DNA of 64,000 nucleotides from contig NZ_RCOG02000027.1 of assembly GCF_009663685.2 (NCBI RefSeq), positions 266,240 through 330,239 on the forward strand, read 5' to 3'. Origin of the DNA: Cupriavidus sp. U2 (GTDB taxonomy: Bacteria; Pseudomonadota; Gammaproteobacteria; Burkholderiales; Burkholderiaceae). Made by a program: the position numbers and the translations under genes. Of this stretch, positions 24,932-34,035 are shown one piece after another. The notes under the pieces were generated by a model that searched no databases, had not been told where the DNA came from, and saw nothing but the letters and a program-made list of their open reading frames with translations. Each line of letters opens with the position of its first letter. Within the stretch, counting starts at the first letter, position 1.

Positions 24932-26202
24932 GCCAGCACCTCCCGTGGATCGGCAATGCGGCCGGCAATGGCCGAAGCGGCCACCGTGTATGGCGAGCCC
25001 AGGTAGACCTGCGACGATGCCGCGCCCATGCGGCCCTTGAAATTGCGGGCCGTGGCGCTGATCACCACGCTGTCTTTGCCAAACCGGTGCTCGCCGTAGC
25101 CCGCGCAGGCGCCACAGGCGTTGGGCAGCAGCTCGGCGCCGGCATCGGTCAGCGCGGCCAGCGTGCCTTCCTGCGCGGCGCGCTGCTGGTCGGCGGCAGT
25201 GGCGGGCGCCACCAGCAGCCGCGTGCCCCGTGCCACGCGCCTGCCGCGCAGCACCTGTGCCGCCATGCGCAGGTCGTCCAGCTTGGCGCCGGTGCAGGCA
25301 CCGATATAGGCGATGTCGATGTCCACGCTGCCGAACGTGCCCACGTCGTCGGCGTTGGCCGGCGTGTGCGGCCGCGACACCTGCGGCGCCAGCGTCGCGG
25401 CATCGAAGTCATGCACCGCCAGGCAGGCCGCGTCGGCGTCCGACTGCCAGCCATCGATCTCGATGGCATCGGCCGGCGCACCGGCGGCCAGCAGCCAGTC
25501 TCGCGTGGTGGCGTCGGGGGCGATGAGCCCCACCTGCCCGCCCAGTTCGGCGGTCATGTTCGACAGCGTCATGCGTTCCTGCATCGACAGCGCCGACACG
25601 GCGTCGCCGGTGTACTCCACGGCCTGGTACTGGCCGCCGTCCATGCCGAAGCGCGTGCACATGCGCAGCATCATGTCCTTGGCCGAGACTCCGGCGCCCA
25701 GGCGGCCATGCCAGCGCATGCGGATGGTCTGCGGCACGCGCACCCAGATCTCGCCGGTCACCAGCACGCCCAGCATCTCGGTGGCGCCGATGCCGAACAT
25801 GTAGGCACCGAACGCACCGCCGGTGGACGAATGGCTGTCGCCGCCCACCGCGAACATGCCCGGGCGCAGATAGCCCTTCTGCGGCACCACCACATGGCAG
25901 ATGCCCTCCATGTCGTGGAAGCGCGCCACGCCTTCGTCGCGCGCCCAGTCGCGCGCGATCTGCACGATCCTGCGGCTGTCGGCGTCATGCGCGGGCACGT
26001 AGTGGTCGGTGACCAGCACCACCTTGTCCGGATCCCACACCTTCGCGCCGAGCTTTTCGAGCATCGGCTTCACGCGGCGCGGGCCGCTGGAGTCATGCAT
26101 CATCGCCAGATCCACGCGACACGTGACAATCTCGCCGGGCGCCACGTCCGCCCGGCCCGCGGCCCTGGCCAACAGTTTTTGCGCCAATGTCTGGCCCGTC
26201 AT
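24928..26202 (-). CDS. Aconitase-family hydratase large subunit (LeuC/DmdA-like)
   Basis: 424 residues, the compact HacA/DmdA-type length rather than the roughly 470 of proteobacterial LeuC. Iron-sulfur ligands are C303 (YIGACTGAKLDDLR), C363 and C366 (NACGACAGYGEH). HDSSG, TDHYVPAHD and GGDSHSSTGGAFGAYMFGIG are conserved active-site segments. It hydrates or dehydrates a branched hydroxy-diacid. It lies nine bases after the Bug receptor and overlaps the small subunit by four bases. It would supply the malate-type substrate for the lyase downstream. Leucine biosynthesis is unlikely by length and context. Confidence 0.87.
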   Translation of the reverse strand: MTGQTLAQKLLARAAGRADVAPGEIVTCRVDLAMMHDSSGPRRVKPMLEKLGAKVWDPDKVVLVTDHYVPAHDADSRRIVQIARDWARDEGVARFHDMEGICHVVVPQKGYLRPGMFAVGGDSHSSTGGAFGAYMFGIGATEMLGVLVTGEIWVRVPQTIRMRWHGRLGAGVSAKDMMLRMCTRFGMDGGQYQAVEYTGDAVSALSMQERMTLSNMTAELGGQVGLIAPDATTRDWLLAAGAPADAIEIDGWQSDADAACLAVHDFDAATLAPQVSRPHTPANADDVGTFGSVDIDIAYIGACTGAKLDDLRMAAQVLRGRRVARGTRLLVAPATAADQQRAAQEGTLAALTDAGAELLPNACGACAGYGEHRFGKDSVVISATARNFKGRMGAASSQVYLGSPYTVAASAIAGRIADPREVLA

Positions 26203-26211
26203 TGCTATTCC

Positions 26212-27186
26212 TCACTCGACTTTGGTACCGGACGCCTGGATCACCTTGGCCCAGTGCTGGATGTCGCTGCGCACGAACGCGCCGAACGCCTGCGGCGTCA
26301 TGCTGACGGCCGTGGCGGCTTCGGTCTCCATGCGCTTCTTGTAGGCCGGGTCTTCGACGGCCACCTTCACCGCGCGATAGAGCTGGTCCGTGACGGCCGG
26401 CGGCAACTGGGCCGGGCCGAACAGACCGAACCACGCCGACGACTCGAAGCCCTTCACGGTCTGGCCGATCGGCGGCACACCCGGGAACTGCGGCAGTGCG
26501 TCCCGGCTGCTGACGCCCAGGAACTTCAGCGCGCCCGACTTCAGGTGCGGCAGCACGTTCACGGTGCTGGCGAACATCAGGTCCACGGTGTTGTTGCCCA
26601 GTACATCGGTCAGCGCCGGGTTGGTCCCCTTGTACGGGATGTTCACGATGTCGGTGCCGGTAGCCGGCTTGAACTGCTCGCTGGCCAGATGCAGCGACGA
26701 GCCCTGCGCGCCAATCGCAAAGGTGAGCTTGCCGGGGTACTTCTTCGCGTAGGCGATCAGCCCTGCCGTGTTGTCGAACGGCACGCCCTTGCGGGCCACC
26801 AGCACGCTGGGCACGCGCGCCACCATGGTGATCGGCGTGAAGTCCTTGACCGGATCGAACGGCAGGTTCTTGTAGAGCGACGCGTTGATGGTATGGCCGG
26901 TAAAGCTCATCAGCAGCGTGCTGCCGTCCGGCGTGGCGCGCGCCACATATTGCGCGGCGATATTGCCGCCAGCGCCGGGCCGGTTGTCCACCACCACCGT
27001 GCGGTGCAGCGTGTCGCCCAGCGAGCGGGCAATCAGGCGTGCCAGTGCGTCGGTGGTGCCGCCGGCCGGGCTGCCCACCACGATCGTGATCGGCTTGTCC
27101 TGCGCCGCCGCGCGCTGGACCGGGGCCAATATGGCAAACAAGGCCAGCGTCGCGCCGGCCAACAGCTTTCTTCGACTGATCAACAT
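26212..27186 (-). CDS. Bug-family periplasmic receptor, first gene of the LeuCD-like/lyase operon
   Basis: 324 residues. An export signal includes a twin-arginine-like SRRKLLAG, then a hydrophobic core up to RAAAQDKP. The Bug hallmarks KPITIVVGSPAGGTTDALAR, VVVDNRPGAGGNIAAQYV and IPYKGTNPALTDVLG are intact. It binds a carboxylate in the periplasm; the matching TctAB membrane carrier is not in the window. It leads the leftward operon (receptor, hydratase large and small subunits, lyase, GntR), suggesting its ligand is the unsaturated or hydroxylated diacid handled by these enzymes. Confidence 0.9.
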   Translation of the reverse strand: MLISRRKLLAGATLALFAILAPVQRAAAQDKPITIVVGSPAGGTTDALARLIARSLGDTLHRTVVVDNRPGAGGNIAAQYVARATPDGSTLLMSFTGHTINASLYKNLPFDPVKDFTPITMVARVPSVLVARKGVPFDNTAGLIAYAKKYPGKLTFAIGAQGSSLHLASEQFKPATGTDIVNIPYKGTNPALTDVLGNNTVDLMFASTVNVLPHLKSGALKFLGVSSRDALPQFPGVPPIGQTVKGFESSAWFGLFGPAQLPPAVTDQLYRAVKVAVEDPAYKKRMETEAATAVSMTPQAFGAFVRSDIQHWAKVIQASGTKVE

Positions 27187-27266
27187 CCGTGTCTCCGCCT
27201 CTGTGTACTTCCTGTGGGGTTCAGGCGGACTCTATGCCCCATGGCCCGGTCACTCAATGGAACCAG

Positions 27267-27395
27267 CTGGTCCTATCCACGGGACCAGTCAGCGCAATGG
27301 ATGTACAGACATTGTCTGCCCCCGCATGGCGGGCATCCAGGTTCACGCCGCGCCGGCGCCGTCCGAAAGCGCGCCATGGTACACAGACATGGCGC
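27267..27395. promoter_or_regulatory. Inverted-repeat cluster in the Bug/SDR divergent spacer
   Basis: The 395-bp spacer 27187-27581 has no gene but carries three exact inverted repeats: CTGGTCC-N8-GGACCAG (27267-27288), CAGAC-N3-GTCTG (27306-27318) and GCGCCATG-N9-CATGGCGC (27371-27395). The octamer ACAGACAT is repeated at 27305-27312 and 27383-27390. These are candidate GntR operators for the leftward operon. A TACGAT (27516-27521) may serve as -10 for the rightward SDR gene. Confidence 0.5.
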
Positions 27396-27581
27396 AAGTC
27401 AATACAACGGAATGCGAAGGGGATGTCGGGACGAGACGCGAGAGCGCCGCCCGCACAGGGCGCCGACCAACGGAACGTGGCGTAGTGAGCGCCTGCGGCC
27501 GAGCCGTAACCGGCGTACGATGCAGCATCTTCGACGTCACGCAGCCGGCGCGTCCGCCGGCACTCCACGGAGCACGCATTC

Positions 27582-28352
27582 ATGGATCTGCATCTGCAAG
27601 GCAAGTCAGTGTTCATCACGGGCGGCACGCGCGGCATCGGCCTGGCCTGCGCCCGGACCTTCGCGGCCGAAGGGGCCGGCGTCACCATTGCGGGCACCAC
27701 GGCCGAATCCGTCGGTCGTGCGCAACGCACGCTGAAAGACCAGCACGGCATCGACGTCGAGACCTTTGTGGGCGACCTGTCGCAAGCCGATGTCCGCGAA
27801 CGGCTCGCGCCGGCGTTCGACCTCATCGACATCCTTGTCAACAACGCCGGCGCGATTCCGGGCGGCGGCCTGACGGCCATGAGCGAACAGCAATGGCGCC
27901 AGGCGTGGGACCTGAAGGTGTTCGGCTATATCGACCTGTCGCGGATGGCCCTGCCGCGCATGATGGCGCGCGGTGCCGGCGTGATCGTCAATGTGATTGG
28001 CATCGCCGCCGAGATGCCCCGATACGACTATCTTTGTGGCGCCGCGGGCAACGCCGCGCTATCGACCTTCACGCGCGCCGTGGGCGCCCATGCCACGTCG
28101 CGCGGCGTGCGCGTGGTGGGTGTCAATCCCGGGCCCACCGAGACCGACCGGCTGGTCACGCTCTACAAGGCCCGTGCCAAACAGAAGTTCAACGACGAAT
28201 CGCGCTGGCAGGAAATGCTGGAGCACCTGCCCTTCGGCCGCGCCGCCCGTGCCGACGAGATGGCCGACCTGGTGGTGTATCTGGCGTCGGCGCGCGCGTC
28301 GTACCTGAGCGGCGTGGTCGTCGATGCCGATGGAGGCGCGCGGTACGCGTGA
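27582..28352 (+). CDS. SDR-family protein lacking the canonical catalytic Ser and Lys
   Basis: 256 residues. The cofactor fold is normal (TGGTRGIG at 13-20, NNAG at 87-90). The active-site segment is not: the usual Ser position reads NVIG (about 137-140), and after Y150 the YxxxK motif reads YLCGAAGN, so no Lys is present at +4. I recall an SDR subgroup with this YxxGxxGNAAL pattern, so it may be a stable family rather than decay. The dehydrogenase activity cannot be assumed. It is a single gene divergent from the Bug/LeuCD-like operon, separated by a long spacer with inverted repeats, and may belong to that pathway. Confidence 0.82.
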   Translation: MDLHLQGKSVFITGGTRGIGLACARTFAAEGAGVTIAGTTAESVGRAQRTLKDQHGIDVETFVGDLSQADVRERLAPAFDLIDILVNNAGAIPGGGLTAMSEQQWRQAWDLKVFGYIDLSRMALPRMMARGAGVIVNVIGIAAEMPRYDYLCGAAGNAALSTFTRAVGAHATSRGVRVVGVNPGPTETDRLVTLYKARAKQKFNDESRWQEMLEHLPFGRAARADEMADLVVYLASARASYLSGVVVDADGGARYA

Positions 28353-28503
28353 CGCTGGCCCGGGGCGCTGGCCTTTCCGTCGGGCGGCGCGCCCGGCGTC
28401 TTCATGACCGGACACTACCGGGGGGGCGTGCCGGCCCGCGCCAGCAGCGCGTTCCACACGTTGGCGCATCAGAGCCCTGCCGGCTGAAACGGGGCCCGAT
28501 GCA

Positions 28504-28543
28504 AAAACGCCGCGCGTCCCGACTGGCGGGGCGTGCGGCGTTG
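28504..28543 (-). terminator. Intrinsic terminator of ilvD
   Basis: Read leftwards, AACGCCGC and GCGGCGTT form the base of a long GC stem (28505-28542) ending in TTTTTG. It lies 33 bp after the ilvD stop and also separates the convergent SDR gene. Confidence 0.8.
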
Positions 28544-28575
28544 CGCGATCGAGCGGGCCACGCGGGCCCGGCAGA

Positions 28576-30435
28576 TCAGTCGTCGAGCAGCGACAGGTCG
28601 CGCACGGCGCCCTTGTCGGCCGACATCACCAGCTTGGCATAGGCCTTGAGCGCGGCCGACACCTTGCGCGGACGCGCCTTGGCCGGCTTCCAGCCACGGG
28701 CGTCCTGCTCGGCACGGCGGGTGGCCAGTTCCTCGTCCGACACCACCACGTTGATCGTGCGGTTGGGAATGTCGATGCGGATCTTGTCGCCATCGCGCAC
28801 CAGGCCGATGGCGCCGCCGGCCGCCGCCTCGGGCGAGCAGTGGCCGATCGACAGGCCCGACGTGCCGCCCGAGAAGCGGCCGTCCGTCAGCAACGCGCAC
28901 GCCTTGCCCAGGCCCTTGGACTTGATGTAGCTGGTCGGGTACAGCATTTCCTGCATGCCCGGGCCGCCCTTCGGGCCTTCGTAGCGCACGATCACCACGT
29001 CGCCGGCCTTGACCTTGTCGTTCAGGATGTTCTCGACCGCCTCGTCCTGCGACTCGGTCACGTGGGCGGTGCCCTCGAACACCAGGATGCTTTCGTCCAC
29101 GCCGGCGGTCTTCACCACGCAGCCGTCCAGCGCGATATTGCCGGTCAGCACGGCCAGGCCGCCTTCCTTCGAGAACGCGTGTTCGTACGAGCGGATGCAG
29201 CCCTCGGCGCGGTCCAGGTCCAGGCTCGGCCAGCGCGTGTTCTGGCTGAACGCCACCTGCGTGGGGATGCCTGCCGGGCCGGCCATGTAGAACGTGCGCA
29301 CGGCTTCGTCCTGCGTGCGGACGATGTCCCACTGGTCCAGCGCGTCCTTGAGCGTGGGCGTATGCACGGTCGGCACGTCGGTGTGCAGCTTGCCGGCGCG
29401 GTCCAGCTCGCCCAGGATGGCCATGATGCCGCCGGCGCGATGCACGTCCTCGATGTGGTACTTGTTGGTGTTCGGCGCCACCTTGCAGAGCTGCGGCACC
29501 GAGCGCGACATGCGGTCGATGTCGGCCATCGTGAAGTCGATCTCGGCTTCACGGGCAATCGCCAGCAGGTGCAGGATGGTGTTGGTGGACCCGCCCATGG
29601 CGATGTCCAGCGTCATGGCGTTCTCGAACGCCTTGAAGCCCACCGAACGCGGCAGCACGCGCTCGTCGTTCTGCTCGTAGTACATGCGGGCCAGATCGAC
29701 GATGCGCTGGCCGGCGCGCTTGAACAGCTGTTCGCGGTCGGCGTGCGTGGCCACCACGGTGCCGTTGCCCGGCAGCGACAGGCCCAGCGCCTCGGTCAGG
29801 CAGTTCATCGAGTTGGCCGTGAACATGCCCGAGCACGAGCCGCACGTGGGGCAGGCCGAACGCTCGACCTGCGCCACATCCTCGTCCGAGTACGACGGGT
29901 CGGCGGCCATCACCATGGCGTCCACCAGGTCGAGCTTCTTCAGTTCGATGGTCTTGGTCACCGGGTTGGCCAGGCGCGTCTTGCCGGCTTCCATCGGGCC
30001 GCCCGACACGAAGATCACGGGGATGTTCAGGCGCATGGCGGCCATCAGCATGCCCGGGGTGATCTTGTCGCAGTTCGAGATGCACACCATGGCGTCGGCG
30101 CAGTGGGCATTGACCATGTATTCCACCGAATCCGCGATGATGTCGCGGCTGGGCAGCGAATACAGCATGCCGTCGTGGCCCATGGCGATGCCGTCGTCCA
30201 CGGCGATGGTGTTGAATTCCTTGGCCACGCCGCCGGCAGCTTCGATCTCGCGCGCGACAAGCTGGCCCAGATCCTTCAGGTGGACGTGGCCCGGCACGAA
30301 CTGGGTGAACGAATTGACCACCGCGATGATCGGCTTCTGGAAGTCTTCGTCTTTCATGCCGGTGGCGCGCCACAGCGAGCGCGCACCTGCCATGTTGCGG
30401 CCGGCGGTGGAGGTCTTGGAACGGTATGTGGGCAT
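28576..30435 (-). CDS. ilvD: Dihydroxy-acid dehydratase
   Basis: 619 residues from the ATG at 30435, where the protein begins MPTYRSKTSTAGRNMAGARS as in E. coli IlvD (an ATG eight codons upstream is also open). Iron-sulfur and metal sites are intact: ISNCDKITPGM, RSACPTCGSCSGMFTANSMN and GRFSGGTSGLSIGHCSPEA. It converts 2,3-dihydroxy-isovalerate and 2,3-dihydroxy-3-methylvalerate to the 2-oxoacids of valine and isoleucine. This is the long oxygen-sensitive [4Fe-4S] enterobacterial type. It is a single gene here, with no other ilv gene near, between the Lrp gene and its own terminator. Confidence 0.95.
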   Translation of the reverse strand: MPTYRSKTSTAGRNMAGARSLWRATGMKDEDFQKPIIAVVNSFTQFVPGHVHLKDLGQLVAREIEAAGGVAKEFNTIAVDDGIAMGHDGMLYSLPSRDIIADSVEYMVNAHCADAMVCISNCDKITPGMLMAAMRLNIPVIFVSGGPMEAGKTRLANPVTKTIELKKLDLVDAMVMAADPSYSDEDVAQVERSACPTCGSCSGMFTANSMNCLTEALGLSLPGNGTVVATHADREQLFKRAGQRIVDLARMYYEQNDERVLPRSVGFKAFENAMTLDIAMGGSTNTILHLLAIAREAEIDFTMADIDRMSRSVPQLCKVAPNTNKYHIEDVHRAGGIMAILGELDRAGKLHTDVPTVHTPTLKDALDQWDIVRTQDEAVRTFYMAGPAGIPTQVAFSQNTRWPSLDLDRAEGCIRSYEHAFSKEGGLAVLTGNIALDGCVVKTAGVDESILVFEGTAHVTESQDEAVENILNDKVKAGDVVIVRYEGPKGGPGMQEMLYPTSYIKSKGLGKACALLTDGRFSGGTSGLSIGHCSPEAAAGGAIGLVRDGDKIRIDIPNRTINVVVSDEELATRRAEQDARGWKPAKARPRKVSAALKAYAKLVMSADKGAVRDLSLLDD

Positions 30436-30585
30436 TGTGGGTGCTTGTAAATAACGCAAACGCAGCGGCCCACAGCGGATCGACAGGGCCAGGACAAACC
30501 CGTGCGGGCGGCCTTGTGAGCCGGGCGCCGGGCAAAGCTGGGGATTATCCCACAGCCCCTGCCCGGGTTGTGTACCGGTCTGGGG

Positions 30586-31023
30586 CTACAGCGGCGGGAG
30601 TCTTCGCTTGACCGGCTGCGACTTGACGATGGCCGAACTGGTCTCGGCCATCTCGGTGATCTGCTCCAGGATATGGTCGAGGTGCTCGATAGATCGCAAA
30701 TACAGCCGGCCGATAAAACAGTCGTCGCCGGTCACCTTGTCGCATTCGGCGAATTCGGGGATGGCTTCGATCAGCTTCTGCACCGCCTGCAGCTTGCCGG
30801 GCAGCGGCCTGATGCGGACGATGGCCTGCATCGGAAAGCCGAGCGTGCGCGGTTCCACATCGACCGTGAAGCCGCGGATCACGCCACGGTCCTCCAGCCG
30901 GCGCAGCCGTTCCGACGCGCCGGGGGACGACAGGCCCACCTGCTCGGCCAGCGCTTTTACCGGCATGCGGGCGTCCTGCTGCAGCAGGACCAGGATGCGG
31001 CGGTCGATATCGTCAAGCGACAT
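30586..31023 (-). CDS. Lrp/AsnC-family regulator
   Basis: 145 residues. The HTH is in the first 60 (DIDRRILVLLQQDARMPVKA and LAEQVGLSSPGASERLRRLE) and the RAM effector domain follows (EIPEFAECDKVTGDDCFIGR). It is divergent from the EamA transporter gene across about 140 bp of AT-rich sequence. Lrp proteins commonly control a neighbouring amino acid exporter, so the EamA gene is the probable target. It lies downstream of nothing and upstream of ilvD on the same strand, but 150 bp apart, so co-transcription with ilvD is not assumed. Confidence 0.9.
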   Translation of the reverse strand: MSLDDIDRRILVLLQQDARMPVKALAEQVGLSSPGASERLRRLEDRGVIRGFTVDVEPRTLGFPMQAIVRIRPLPGKLQAVQKLIEAIPEFAECDKVTGDDCFIGRLYLRSIEHLDHILEQITEMAETSSAIVKSQPVKRRLPPL

Positions 31024-31164
31024 AAGGTATTTTCCTGAGAACGCCTTACAAAATAAAAAAGAAAGCGGAAACGGCCTGCATTTTCGACTGTGGATTGTAG
31101 GCCAGAGGCCTTAAACTGCAACCCTCATTTTGCAACGATGCACGCACAGGGACAGGAGATAGCC

Positions 31165-32070
31165 GTGGACGACAGAACGCGGGGCATGCTGGAAATGGTG
31201 GCGGCGATGGTGATCTCGGGCACCATCGGCTGGCTGGTGGTGGTATCGGGGCGGCCGGTCACCCAGGTGGTGTTCTGGCGGTGCGCCTTCGGCGCGGTGG
31301 TGCTGGTGCCGGTCTGCCTGGCGCGCGGTTACCTGCGGCCGGGCGGCATCTCGCTGCGCCAGGCGCTGCTGGCGGTGGCCGGCGGCGTGGCCATCGTCGC
31401 CAACTGGCTGCTTCTGTTTTCGGCCTACGAAGGCGCATCGATCTCGATTGCCACGGCGGTGTACAACACCCAGCCGTTCATGCTGGTGGCGCTGGGCGCG
31501 CTGTTCCTGGGCGAACGCCTGACCGTGGCCAAGGTGGCGTGGCTGCTGCTGGCGTTCGGCGGCATGCTGCTGATCGTGCAGGGCAAGCCCGGCGCTGGCG
31601 CGGCGCATGGCAACTACCTGCTGGGCATCGGGCTGGCACTGGGCGCGGCGTTCTTCTACGCGCTGGCGGCGCTGATCGCCAAGCAGCTCAAGGGCGTGCC
31701 GCCGCACCTGATCGCGCTGATTCACGTGCTGGTGGGCACCGTCATGCTGCTGCCGATGGCGCTGCGTGCCGACCTGCCGGCCGGCGCCCTGCCCTGGGCC
31801 ACGCTGGCGACCATGGGCTTTGTCCATACCGGGCTGATGTACATCCTGCTGTATGGCGCGATCCAGAAGCTGCCCACGCACCTGACAGGCGCCCTGTCGT
31901 TCATTTATCCTATCGTGGCCATTCTGGTGGACCGGCTGGCCTTCGGACATCATCTGCTCCTGTCGCAAATCGGCGGGGCGGCGTTGATCCTGCTGGCCGC
32001 TGCGGGCATGACGCTGGGATGGCCCTGGCGCGGAATGCTGCCGTGGGGAGCGCGCAAGCCCTCCGCCTGA
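31165..32070 (+). CDS. EamA/DMT-family transporter, probably Lrp-controlled
   Basis: 301 residues from the GTG at 31165, chosen because AGGAGA is 6 bases upstream; an ATG at 31138 lacks a site. About ten helices in two EamA repeats: EMVAAMVISGTIGWLVVVSG and LFLGERLTVAKVAWLLLAFG in the first, LTGALSFIYPIVAILVDRL in the second. Likely an exporter of an amino acid or related metabolite. Divergent from the Lrp regulator. A serine-hydrolase gene follows 45 bases later and may be in the same transcript. Confidence 0.85.
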   Translation: MDDRTRGMLEMVAAMVISGTIGWLVVVSGRPVTQVVFWRCAFGAVVLVPVCLARGYLRPGGISLRQALLAVAGGVAIVANWLLLFSAYEGASISIATAVYNTQPFMLVALGALFLGERLTVAKVAWLLLAFGGMLLIVQGKPGAGAAHGNYLLGIGLALGAAFFYALAALIAKQLKGVPPHLIALIHVLVGTVMLLPMALRADLPAGALPWATLATMGFVHTGLMYILLYGAIQKLPTHLTGALSFIYPIVAILVDRLAFGHHLLLSQIGGAALILLAAAGMTLGWPWRGMLPWGARKPSA

Positions 32071-32115
32071 CGGCGGCCCGCGCCCCGACTTCAAATCTGA
32101 CAGGGAGGCGCGCAG

Positions 32116-33366
<1,251 letters not shown>

Positions 33367-33373
33367 CCCGGCT

Positions 33374-33401
33374 GCCCGCGCCCGGGCGGCCCGGCGCGGG
33401 C
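33374..33401 (+). terminator. GC hairpin after the serine hydrolase
   Basis: GCCCGCGCC (33374-33382) pairs with GGCGCGGGC (33393-33401), a 9-bp stem eight bases after the stop. There is no T tract, so it may be a weak terminator. A TAAAAT (33407-33412) directly after is a likely -10 box for the next gene. Confidence 0.45.
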
Positions 33402-33449
33402 GCGAGTAAAATACGGCCACGTGAAACCCGCTACGGACCCGAACGAAAC

Positions 33450-33764
33450 ATGAAGCTCCGCACGACGATCGTCACGATGTCGCTGGCCGCCATGGGCGCC
33501 ATGAGCTCCCTGGCGCACGCCAGTGTGTCTTCCGATGCACACGCCTTCAAGGAAGGCGTCAAGGAAGCCGGCAAGAAAACCGGCCACGCGGTGGCCGATG
33601 TGGCCCGCACGATCGGCCACGGCGCCAAGGAAGCCGGCATCACCATCGGCCATGGCGCACGGGACGCCGGCCACGCGGTGGCCGACACCACGAAACGCGG
33701 CTATCAGGCGACCAAGCAGGCCATCAAGGGCGACGGGAAGAGCGAAGGCCGAGGCGAGGATTAA
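33450..33764 (+). CDS. Small exported amphipathic-repeat protein
   Basis: 104 residues. A signal peptide (MKLRTTIVTMSLAAMGAMSSLAHA) is followed by an approximately 11-residue repeat rich in Gly-His, Ala and charged residues: KKTGHAVADVARTIGHGAKE, then GITIGHGARDAGHAVADTTK. The repeat predicts a long amphipathic helix, like LEA or apolipoprotein-type stress proteins. The mature protein should sit in the periplasm. A TAAAAT -10 candidate stands 38 bp before the ATG. I do not recognise a named family; a role in envelope stress would be a guess. Confidence 0.72.
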   Translation: MKLRTTIVTMSLAAMGAMSSLAHASVSSDAHAFKEGVKEAGKKTGHAVADVARTIGHGAKEAGITIGHGARDAGHAVADTTKRGYQATKQAIKGDGKSEGRGED

Positions 33765-33854
33765 TCCCGGATTGCGCCGACGATCTGGCCCGATGTCGCG
33801 CCGCCCCGCCGCACATGCGTACAATGCGCGGCTTAACCAATTGGAAAGCTGTCC

Positions 33855-34034
33855 GTGAAGAAAACCGACCTGGAAAAAAACAAGGGCCTGAAGATCAACA
33901 ACAATCTGAAGCAGGCCGGCGCCAACCGGGCAGGTGGGCTCCCGAAGTCGCAGCGCCAGCAGGGCACCGGCAAGAACGGCCTGCTCGGCAAGCTGCTCGG
34001 CAAGGCCGTGCCGCAGGAAAAAACCGAGGACTGA
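33855..34034 (+). CDS. Small basic hypothetical protein
   Basis: 59 residues, starting with GTG at 33855 (MKKTDLEKNKGLKINNNLKQ onwards). It is rich in Lys, Asn, Gln and Gly with a GLLGKLLGKAV stretch near the end, and has no membrane segment. A TACAAT -10 candidate is at 33820-33825 and GGAAAG precedes the start. Similar small Lys/Asn-rich proteins occur in other Burkholderiaceae by my recollection. It looks nucleic-acid- or ribosome-binding by composition, but no function is known. Its stop lies one base before the convergent HAD stop. Confidence 0.65.
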   Translation: MKKTDLEKNKGLKINNNLKQAGANRAGGLPKSQRQQGTGKNGLLGKLLGKAVPQEKTED

Positions 34035-34035
34035 A

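Noticed and set aside
24413..26202. Leucine-biosynthetic leuCD
   Set aside because: Subunits are of the shorter HacA/DmdA-type length, no leuA or leuB is adjacent, and the genes are coupled to a lyase and a Bug receptor.
28353..28575. A small gene between the SDR and ilvD
   Set aside because: No frame with a ribosome site or protein-like composition; the stretch holds GC-rich stems and the ilvD terminator.
30436..30585. Attenuator or leader peptide for ilvD
   Set aside because: I looked for a run of Leu/Val/Ile codons or a terminator/antiterminator pair in the leader and saw none.
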